Assembly (NCBI GenBank): GCA_018241995.1
Contig: JAFECT010000015.1
Location: 1-64,000 of the forward strand
DNA length: 64,000 bases
From: Pseudomonadota bacterium
GTDB lineage: Bacteria > Pseudomonadota > Alphaproteobacteria > Caulobacterales > Caulobacteraceae
Reading direction: 5' to 3'
Position numbers and translations under genes: made by a program
Notes under the pieces: generated by a model
Seen by the model: the letters and a program-made list of their open reading frames with translations, nothing else
Told to the model about the DNA's origin: nothing
The model's database searches: none
Shown here: one piece after another, positions 54,714 through 61,641 of the stretch
How the letters are laid out: every line of letters starts with the position of its first letter
Numbering within the stretch: the stretch's first letter is position 1

Positions 54714-56039
54714 TTAGTCGAGGCTGTTGAGAATCGAGCGCAGGGTGTCGACCATGAAGTCGATGTGGCTCTTCTCGATGATGAGGGGCGGGGACATGGC
54801 GATGGTGTCGCCCGTGGTGCGGATCAGCAGGCCCTGGTCGTAGGCCTTCAGGAAGGCCGAGAACGCGCGCTTGGTCGGCTCGCCGGGGATGCCTTCCAGC
54901 TCGACGGCGCCGATCAGGCCGAGGTTGCGCACGTCGATGACGCTCTTGCAGTCGCGCAGGGAATGCACCGCGTCGGCCCAGTAGCCGCCGATCTCCGACG
55001 CGCGGGTCAGCAGGCCCTCTTCCTCGTAGGTGTCGAGCGCGCCCAGCGCCGCCGCGCAGGCCATCGGATTGGCCGAGTAGGTATAGCCGTGCATGAACTC
55101 GATGGCGTTGGGCGGGCCCTGCATGAAGGCCTCGTAGATCTTCGACTGGGCGAAGACGGCGCCCATGGGGATCACCCCGTTGGTCAGGGCCTTGGCGGTG
55201 GTGACCAGGTCCGGTTCCACGCCGAAATAGTCGACCGCGAAGGGCGTCCCCAGCCTGCCGAAACCGGTGATCACCTCGTCGAAGATCAGCAGGATGCCGT
55301 GCCTGTCGCAGATCTCGCGCAGGCGCTTCAGATAGCCCTTGGGCGGGATGATCACTCCGGCCGAACCGGCCACGGGCTCCACGATCACCGCGGCGATGGT
55401 CGAGGGATCGTGCAGGTCGCACAGGCGCTGCAGGTCGTCGGCCAAGTCCGCGCCGTGCTCCGGCTCGCCCCGGGCGAAGCGGTTGCCCTCCACGCCGTGG
55501 GTGTGGCGCAGGTGATCGACGCCGGTGACCAGCGTCCCGAACATCTTGCGGTTGGCGACCATGCCGCCCACCGACATCCCGCCGAAATTGACCCCGTGAT
55601 AGCCCTTCTCGCGCCCGATCAGGCGCACGCGCTGGCCCTCGCCGCGCACCCGGTGATAGGCGATGGCCATCTTCAGCGCCGTCTCGACCGACTCCGAGCC
55701 GGAGTTGGTGAAGAACACGTGGTCCAGCGAGCCGGGCATCAGCGAGACCAGCCGGTTGGCCAGCTCGAAGGCCTTGTAGTGGCCCATCTGGAAGGCCGGG
55801 GAATAGTCCAGCTCGCCCGCCTGCTGGCGGATGGCCTCGACGATCTTGGGCCGGTTGTGACCGGCGGCGCAGCACCACAGCCCCGCGATGCCGTCCAGCA
55901 CCTGCCGCCCGTCGGCGGTGCGGTAGTACATGCCGTCCGCCCCGGTGAAGATGCGCGGCTCGGCCTTGAACTGCCGGTTGGCCGTGAACGGCATCCAGTA
56001 GGCTTCGAGGCTGTTGGGCGGGGTGACGGGTTTGTTCAT
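54714..56039 (-). CDS. Class III aminotransferase, probable beta-alanine/3-aminoisobutyrate transaminase
   Basis: This 441-residue PLP enzyme has the omega-aminotransferase pattern: NSLEAYWMPFTANRQF at the start, FTNSGSESVETALKMA near 110, the FDEVITGFGRLG cofactor motif near 255, and the PLP lysine in TAKALTNGVIP near 285. It would move the amino group of beta-alanine (from uracil) or 3-aminoisobutyrate (from thymine) to pyruvate or 2-oxoglutarate. It is the third catabolic gene after preT-preA, separated from preA by a repeat element. Confidence 0.9.
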   Translation of the reverse strand: MNKPVTPPNSLEAYWMPFTANRQFKAEPRIFTGADGMYYRTADGRQVLDGIAGLWCCAAGHNRPKIVEAIRQQAGELDYSPAFQMGHYKAFELANRLVSLMPGSLDHVFFTNSGSESVETALKMAIAYHRVRGEGQRVRLIGREKGYHGVNFGGMSVGGMVANRKMFGTLVTGVDHLRHTHGVEGNRFARGEPEHGADLADDLQRLCDLHDPSTIAAVIVEPVAGSAGVIIPPKGYLKRLREICDRHGILLIFDEVITGFGRLGTPFAVDYFGVEPDLVTTAKALTNGVIPMGAVFAQSKIYEAFMQGPPNAIEFMHGYTYSANPMACAAALGALDTYEEEGLLTRASEIGGYWADAVHSLRDCKSVIDVRNLGLIGAVELEGIPGEPTKRAFSAFLKAYDQGLLIRTTGDTIAMSPPLIIEKSHIDFMVDTLRSILNSLD

Positions 56040-56053
56040 GATCGATCTCGGAA

Positions 56054-56202
56054 CCCTTCCCCCTCGATGGGGGAAGGGCAGGGATGGGGGTGAAGGCTCG
56101 GCGCCGACCTTGCGGACGATAGTGGCGCCGCCTCGGATGCGAAATCAGCGAGGATAGCGGACGCACCCCCATCCCCGCCCTTCCCCCATCGAGGGGGAAG
56201 GG
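56054..56202. repeat. Pair of 39-bp inverted repeats between preA and the aminotransferase
   Basis: 56054-56092 and 56164-56202 are inverted copies that differ at one position, 71 nt apart. Each arm contains its own hairpin CCCTTCCCCC-TCGAT-GGGGGAAGGG. This is a REP/BIME-like element. Inside the operon it could reduce downstream expression or stabilise mRNA ends. Confidence 0.9.
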
Positions 56203-56214
56203 AGAGCGGCGCGC

Positions 56215-57486
56215 TCACGCCACCCTCAGCGGGTTCTTCGGGTGGTTGGGCCAGGTGACCTTCGGCCGGTCGTCCCGGACCTCGACCATCTCGATGCAGC
56301 CCGCGACCGGGCAGACGTGCTGGCACAGGTTGCAGCCGACGCACTCGTCGTCGATGACGGTGAACTTGCGCCCGCCGCCGGGCTTGGCGTCGATGCGGAT
56401 GGCCTGGTGGGACGTGTCCTCGCAGGCGATGAAGCAGCGGCCGCACTCGATGCAGGCGTCGTGGTCGATCCGGGCCTTGAGGTCGAAGTTCAGGTTCAGG
56501 TCGTTCCAGTCGACGGTGTTCCGAAGCGCCTTGCCGCGGAAGTCTTCGATGGTCTGATAGCCCTGGCTGTCCATGAAGCCTTCGAGGCCGTCGATCATGT
56601 CGCCGACGATGCGGAAGCCCATCAGCATGGCCGCGGTGCAGACCTGCACGCCCGAGGCGCCCAGCGCGATGAACTCCGCCGCGTCGCGCCAAGTGCTGAT
56701 GCCGCCGATGGCCGAGATCTCCAGCGAGCGGGTCTCGGGATCGCGCAGGATGGCCTGGACCATGTTCAGCGCGATCGGCTTCACCGCCGAGCCGCAGTAG
56801 CCGCCGTGGGTGCCTAAGCCGTCGACCGTGGGGGTCGGGACCATGCGCTCCAGGTCCACCGAGATGATCGAATTGACCGTGTTGATCAGCGATACGGCAT
56901 GCGCCCCGCCGCGCATCGCCGCCTCGGCCGGAACCACGATGTCGGTGATGTTGGGCGTCAGCTTGGTGAAGACGGGGATGTCCACGGCCTCGCGCACCCA
57001 GCGTGTCGTCTTCTCGACCAGGTCGGGCGCCTGGCCGATGGCCGAGCCCATGCCCCGCTCGCACATGCCGTGCGGGCAACCGAGGTTGAGCTCGATGCCC
57101 TGGCAGCCGGCGTTGGCCAGCTTGATCGCCAAGTCCTTCCAGGCTTGCTCGTCGATGGGGGCCATGATCGAGCCGATGATCACCCGGTCCGGCCACTCGC
57201 GGCGCAGCTCCTCGATCTCGCGCAGGTTCACGTCCAGCGGACGATCGGAGATCAGCTCGATGTTGTTGATGCCGACGATGCGCCCGGCGCCGTCCTTGTG
57301 CACGCCGTAGCGGCTCGACGCGTTGACCACCGGCGGGTCTTCGCCCAGCGTCTTCCACACCGCCCCGCCCCAGCCGGCGGCGAAGGCGCGCTCGACGTTG
57401 TACTTCTTGTCGGACGGCGGGGCCGAGGCCAGCCAGAACGGGTTGATGGAGTCCACGCCGCCGATGCGGCATCTCAGATCGGCCAT
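56215..57486 (-). CDS. preA: NAD-dependent dihydropyrimidine dehydrogenase, subunit PreA
   Basis: This 423-residue subunit reduces uracil or thymine. An FMN-binding dihydroorotate dehydrogenase-like barrel occupies about 1-310 (NPFWLASAPPSDKKYN, ELNLGCPHGMCERGMG), followed by two 4Fe-4S clusters (CIECGRCFIAC and CVGCNLCQHVCP). It needs PreT for NADH oxidation; preT ends 1 bp upstream. The last C-terminal residues are as usual. Confidence 0.95.
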   Translation of the reverse strand: MADLRCRIGGVDSINPFWLASAPPSDKKYNVERAFAAGWGGAVWKTLGEDPPVVNASSRYGVHKDGAGRIVGINNIELISDRPLDVNLREIEELRREWPDRVIIGSIMAPIDEQAWKDLAIKLANAGCQGIELNLGCPHGMCERGMGSAIGQAPDLVEKTTRWVREAVDIPVFTKLTPNITDIVVPAEAAMRGGAHAVSLINTVNSIISVDLERMVPTPTVDGLGTHGGYCGSAVKPIALNMVQAILRDPETRSLEISAIGGISTWRDAAEFIALGASGVQVCTAAMLMGFRIVGDMIDGLEGFMDSQGYQTIEDFRGKALRNTVDWNDLNLNFDLKARIDHDACIECGRCFIACEDTSHQAIRIDAKPGGGRKFTVIDDECVGCNLCQHVCPVAGCIEMVEVRDDRPKVTWPNHPKNPLRVA

Positions 57487-57487
57487 C

Positions 57488-58828
57488 TCAGCCTCGCTTC
57501 ATGATCAGGCGATCGACGGCGTGGGCGGCGCGCTTGCCGTCCTCCACGGCTTGGACCGTCAGGTCCTCGCCGGTCGCGATACAGTCCCCGCCGGCGAACA
57601 CGCCGGGCAGGGAGGTCTGGTAGTCGGCGTCGACGGCCAGCTTGTCGCCGTTGAAGGCCAGGGCCTCGATGCCCGGCGGGATCAGCACCTGGCCGATGGC
57701 CTTCAGCACCATGTCGGCGGGGATGGCGACCATCTCGCCTGTACCCCTCAGCTTGCCGTCGACCAGTTCCGTGGTTTCGAACACCACACGTTCCACGCGG
57801 CCGTCGCCCTCGACGGCCACGGGGGCGGCCCACAGGCGGATGGCCACGCCGTTCAGCCGAGCCAGGTCGCGCTCCCATTCGGTGGCGCCCATCTGGGCCT
57901 CGCCGCGGCGGTAGGCGAGGGTGACGTTGCGCGCGCCAAGCCGCTTGGCCTGGACGGCGGCGTCGATGGCGGTGTTGCCGCCGCCGATCACCACCACCTC
58001 GCGCCCGACCGGCAGGGTCGACTTGTCGGCAGCCTGGCGCACCGCCTCGATGAAGGCGATGGCGTCCACGACCCCCCGCAGCTCCTCGCCGGGCACGCCC
58101 AGCCGGCGCACGCCGCCCAGGCCGAGGCCCAGGAACACCGCATCATGGTCGGCGCGCAGCTGCTCCAGGCTCATGTCGTGGCCGAGCGCGACGCCGTACT
58201 CGATGGAGATGCCGCCGACGCCCAGCACGAACTCGACCTCCTTCTGGGCGAAGTCCTCGGCCATTTTGTAGGCGGCCAGGCCGTACTCGTTCAGGCCGCC
58301 GGGCTTGGGCTTCGCCTCGTAGATGGTGACCAGGTGGCCCAGCAGGGCCGCGCGGTGAGCGAAGGCCAGACCGGCGGGCCCGGCGCCGACCACGGCGAAG
58401 CGCTTGCCGGTCGAGGGCGCGCGGGTGAAAGGATGTCCATTCGCCTCGGCCATCAGTGTCTCGACCGCGTGGCGCTGCAGGGCGCCGATCTTCACCGGCT
58501 CCTCGCCCCGCGCGTTCAGCACGCAGGCGCCTTCGCACAGCACCTCGGTCGGGCAGGCGCGCCCGCAGGTGCCGCCCAGGATGTTGGAATCCAGGATGGT
58601 CTCGGCCGAGCCCTGCAGGTTCTGGGTGCGGATCTGGCGGATGAAGGTCGGTATGTCGATCGAGGTCGGACAGGCGACGATACAGGGCGCGTCGTAGCAG
58701 TAGAGGCAGCGCTCCGCCTCGATCTCCGCCTGGGCGCAGCCGAGCGGCGGATGCAGGTCCGCGAAGTTCCGCTCGATCTGTTCCCGCGTCAGGAATCCGC
58801 CAACGGATTCCGCAGGCCGCAAAGCCAT
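57488..58828 (-). CDS. preT: NAD-dependent dihydropyrimidine dehydrogenase, subunit PreT
   Basis: This 446-residue subunit resembles the small subunit of glutamate synthase. It has N-terminal cysteines for iron-sulfur clusters (CLYCYDAPCIVACPTSIDIP and CGRACP), an FAD motif (VVGAGPAGLAFAHRA) and an NAD(P) motif (VIGGGNTAIDAA). It supplies electrons to PreA. It is the first enzyme gene of the operon preT-preA-aminotransferase-ureidopropionase-hypothetical-NCS1-hydA, with a possible promoter in the 122 bp before it. Confidence 0.95.
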   Translation of the reverse strand: MALRPAESVGGFLTREQIERNFADLHPPLGCAQAEIEAERCLYCYDAPCIVACPTSIDIPTFIRQIRTQNLQGSAETILDSNILGGTCGRACPTEVLCEGACVLNARGEEPVKIGALQRHAVETLMAEANGHPFTRAPSTGKRFAVVGAGPAGLAFAHRAALLGHLVTIYEAKPKPGGLNEYGLAAYKMAEDFAQKEVEFVLGVGGISIEYGVALGHDMSLEQLRADHDAVFLGLGLGGVRRLGVPGEELRGVVDAIAFIEAVRQAADKSTLPVGREVVVIGGGNTAIDAAVQAKRLGARNVTLAYRRGEAQMGATEWERDLARLNGVAIRLWAAPVAVEGDGRVERVVFETTELVDGKLRGTGEMVAIPADMVLKAIGQVLIPPGIEALAFNGDKLAVDADYQTSLPGVFAGGDCIATGEDLTVQAVEDGKRAAHAVDRLIMKRG

Positions 58829-58950
58829 ATAAGTCGTTCCCCCGTATCCCTCGCCCGCTTCCCCAAGCAGGCGAAACGGCGAGTTCGACCTATTCGAAGG
58901 GGGCGGTCAAGCGAAACCGGAGGGGAGGGTGGATTTTGTCGGTGTGCGGA

Positions 58951-59244
58951 CTATTCCGCCTCGACAAACCTGATGTCCCGATCCACCGCTCCGTTGGCGA
59001 GGTGGGCGACCGCTTCCTGATAGGCCGGGCTCTGGTAAGCGGCCTCGGCGGCCTCGACGCTGTCGAACTCGATGATCACCGTGCGCTGCATCAGGCCGTT
59101 CTCCTTGACCGCGGCTGGGATGCCGCGCGCCAGGATGCGGCCGCCGGCGGCGGTCAGGGCGGGGCCGGCCAGCTTGGCGTAGGCGGCCAGGGCGTCGGGG
59201 TTCGAGACCGAGCGGTAGGTGCTGATCCAGTAGGCCTTGGCCAT
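58951..59244 (-). CDS. DUF1330 family protein
   Basis: This 97-residue protein has the DUF1330 pattern (YWISTYRSVSNPDALAAYAK, then VIIEFDSVEAAEAAYQSPAY). It is a small ferredoxin-like-fold family often found with catabolic genes; the function is unknown. It is upstream of preT on the same strand and divergent from deoB. Confidence 0.9.
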   Translation of the reverse strand: MAKAYWISTYRSVSNPDALAAYAKLAGPALTAAGGRILARGIPAAVKENGLMQRTVIIEFDSVEAAEAAYQSPAYQEAVAHLANGAVDRDIRFVEAE

Positions 59245-59388
59245 GATGCGTCTCCGAAGAAGGTCTGGGCGCTGTTCAGGCTTTGCGCCTGATCCGTCAA
59301 GCGAATCCGCGCGGGGCCGTCACAAACATTTGCACCTGCGCCCCAGCTTGTGGTCTATGCCCTCTTTTGGAGAGGAGCGGACGGCGGC

Positions 59389-60597
59389 ATGCGCGCCATC
59401 CTTTGCGTTCTGGACTCTTTCGGCGTCGGCTCGGCCGACAGCGCAGCCCCCGGCGACCGCGGGGCCAACACCTTCGGCCACGTCGCCATCGCCGCCGCGG
59501 AAGGCCGCGCCGACCGCGAGGGCCTGCGGTCCGGCCCCCTGAAGACCCCCAATCTGCTCAACCTGGGTCTCGGCCGCGCGGCCGAACAGGCCGGCGAGAT
59601 CAAGCTGCCCATCGAGCATCCGGCCGAGGTTTCGGGCCGCTACGGCTTCGCCGCCGAGCGGTCGTTCGGCAAGGACACCCCGTCCGGACACTGGGAGATG
59701 AGCGGCCTGCCGGTCGAGTTCGACTGGGGCTATTTCCCGCTGGAGAATTCGTTCCCCAAGGAACTGCTGGACGCCTTCGTCGAGAAGGCCGGGCTGCCGG
59801 GCGTGCTCGGCAACAAGCACGCCTCCGGCACCGAGATCATCAAGGAGCTGGGCGAGGAGCATATCCGGACCGGCAAGCCGATCGTCTACACCTCGGCCGA
59901 CTCCGTGTTCCAGATCGCCGCCCACGAGACCCACTTCGGCCTGGAGCGGCTCTACGAGATCTGCAAGATCGCGCGTGGCCTGGTCGACCCCTACAACGTC
60001 GGCCGGGTAATCGCCCGCCCGTTCGTGGGCGAGACGCCGGACACCTTCAAGCGCACCGGCAACCGCAAGGACTTGGCCGTGCCGCCGCACGGGGTCACCC
60101 TGCTGGACCGGGTCAAGGACGCGGGCCGCGAGGTCATCGCCATCGGCAAGGTCGGCGACATTTTCGCCTACAAGGGCGTGACCCAGACGCGGAAGGCCTC
60201 GGACAATCCCAGCGTCTACAAGGTGCTGAGCGAGACGCTGGACGATGCGCCGGACGGCTCGCTGGTGTTCGTCAACTTCAACGACCTGGACACCCTGTAC
60301 GGCCATCGCCGCGACGTGGCGGGCTATGCGGCGTGCCTGGAGGCCTTCGACGGCTGGCTGCCCTCGATCCAGGCCAAGCTGAAGCCCGGCGACGTCATGG
60401 TCATCACCGCCGACCACGGGTGCGACCCGACCTGGGAAGGCTCGGACCACACCCGCGAATACACCCCGGTGCTGGCCTTCGGGCCAGGCGTGACGCCGGA
60501 GAACCTCGGTCGGCGCGAGACCTTCGCCGACATCGGCCAGTCCTTGGCCAAGCACCTGCAAGTCGACCCTCTGCCCTTCGGCGCTTCGTTTCTGTGA
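59389..60597 (+). CDS. deoB: Phosphopentomutase
   Basis: This 402-residue alkaline-phosphatase-superfamily enzyme converts 2-deoxyribose-1-phosphate to the 5-phosphate. Metal sites are LDSFGVGSADS at the N terminus, DLDTLYGHRRDV near 295, and TADHGCDPTWEGSDHTREY near 345. Start 59389 has a GGAGAGGAG ribosome site and puts Met before RAILCVLD, as in the family. It is followed by deoC after 19 bp. Confidence 0.96.
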   Translation: MRAILCVLDSFGVGSADSAAPGDRGANTFGHVAIAAAEGRADREGLRSGPLKTPNLLNLGLGRAAEQAGEIKLPIEHPAEVSGRYGFAAERSFGKDTPSGHWEMSGLPVEFDWGYFPLENSFPKELLDAFVEKAGLPGVLGNKHASGTEIIKELGEEHIRTGKPIVYTSADSVFQIAAHETHFGLERLYEICKIARGLVDPYNVGRVIARPFVGETPDTFKRTGNRKDLAVPPHGVTLLDRVKDAGREVIAIGKVGDIFAYKGVTQTRKASDNPSVYKVLSETLDDAPDGSLVFVNFNDLDTLYGHRRDVAGYAACLEAFDGWLPSIQAKLKPGDVMVITADHGCDPTWEGSDHTREYTPVLAFGPGVTPENLGRRETFADIGQSLAKHLQVDPLPFGASFL

Positions 60598-60616
60598 CGC
60601 GCCGGGAGACCCTGAG

Positions 60617-61633
60617 ATGAAGATCGTTTCCTTGGACGACCGCCAGCCGAAATCGCCGGCCGCGCCCGCCGCTTCCGACCATCACGTCGAGCGCAATCCC
60701 GGCATGGCCCTGGACATGGGCTGGATCGACGCGATCCACGTCAACCGCTCCGCCGTTGAGCGCCGCACCGACAGCCTCGGCGGCCGGCGCACGGTGAAGA
60801 AGGAGTGGCAGGCGGCGTGGCTCTTGCGCGCCATCACCTGCATGGACCTGACCTCGCTGTTGGGCGACGACACGCCCGGGCGGATCCAGCGCCTGTGCGC
60901 CAAGGCCAAGGCGCCGGTGCGCCAGGATTTGCTGGAGGCGCTCGGCGTCGCCCACCTGAACATCACCACCGGCGCGGTCTGCGTCTATCACGAGATGGTG
61001 CCGACCGCTGTGCGCGCCCTGGAGGGGACCAACATCCCGGTGGCGGCGGTCTCCACCGGCTTCCCGGCCGGTCTCTCGCCCCTGAAGTACCGCATCGCCG
61101 AGATCGAGGAGTCGGTCGCGGCGGGGGCCAAGGAGATCGACATCGTCATCTCGCGCCGGCACGTCCTGACCTCGAACTGGCAGGCCCTCTACGACGAGGT
61201 GAAGCAGTTCCGCGAGGCCTGCGGCGAGGCCCATGTGAAGTCGATCATCGCCACCGGCGAGCTGGGCTCGGCCGAGAAGATCGCCAAGGCCTCGATGGTC
61301 TGCATGATGGCGGGCTCGGACTTCATCAAGACCTCCACCGGCACCGAGGCCGTCAACGCCACCATGCCGGTCAGCCTGATCATGGTGCGCCAGGCGCGTG
61401 ACTACTTCGAGCGCACCGGCTGGAAGGTCGGCTTCAAGCCGGCCGGCGGCATCACCCAGGCCAAGCAGGCGCTGGCCTATCTGGCCATGATGAAGGAGGA
61501 GATGGGCGACGAGTGGACCCGTCCGCACCTCTTCCGCTTCGGCGCCTCGCGCCTCTTGGGCGACATCGAACGCCAGCTCGAACACTTCGTCACCGGCCGC
61601 TACTCGGCCGCCAACCGCCACCCGATCGGATAA
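60617..61633 (+). CDS. deoC: Deoxyribose-phosphate aldolase
   Basis: This 338-residue class I aldolase cleaves 2-deoxyribose-5-phosphate to glyceraldehyde-3-phosphate and acetaldehyde. The Schiff-base Lys is in FIKTSTGT near 238 and the second Lys is in GFKPAGGI. It has an N-terminal extension relative to the E. coli enzyme (259 residues), as in the longer DeoC subfamily. It lies 8 bp before the aldehyde dehydrogenase, which would remove acetaldehyde. Confidence 0.96.
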   Translation: MKIVSLDDRQPKSPAAPAASDHHVERNPGMALDMGWIDAIHVNRSAVERRTDSLGGRRTVKKEWQAAWLLRAITCMDLTSLLGDDTPGRIQRLCAKAKAPVRQDLLEALGVAHLNITTGAVCVYHEMVPTAVRALEGTNIPVAAVSTGFPAGLSPLKYRIAEIEESVAAGAKEIDIVISRRHVLTSNWQALYDEVKQFREACGEAHVKSIIATGELGSAEKIAKASMVCMMAGSDFIKTSTGTEAVNATMPVSLIMVRQARDYFERTGWKVGFKPAGGITQAKQALAYLAMMKEEMGDEWTRPHLFRFGASRLLGDIERQLEHFVTGRYSAANRHPIG

Positions 61634-61641
61634 TCACGGCC

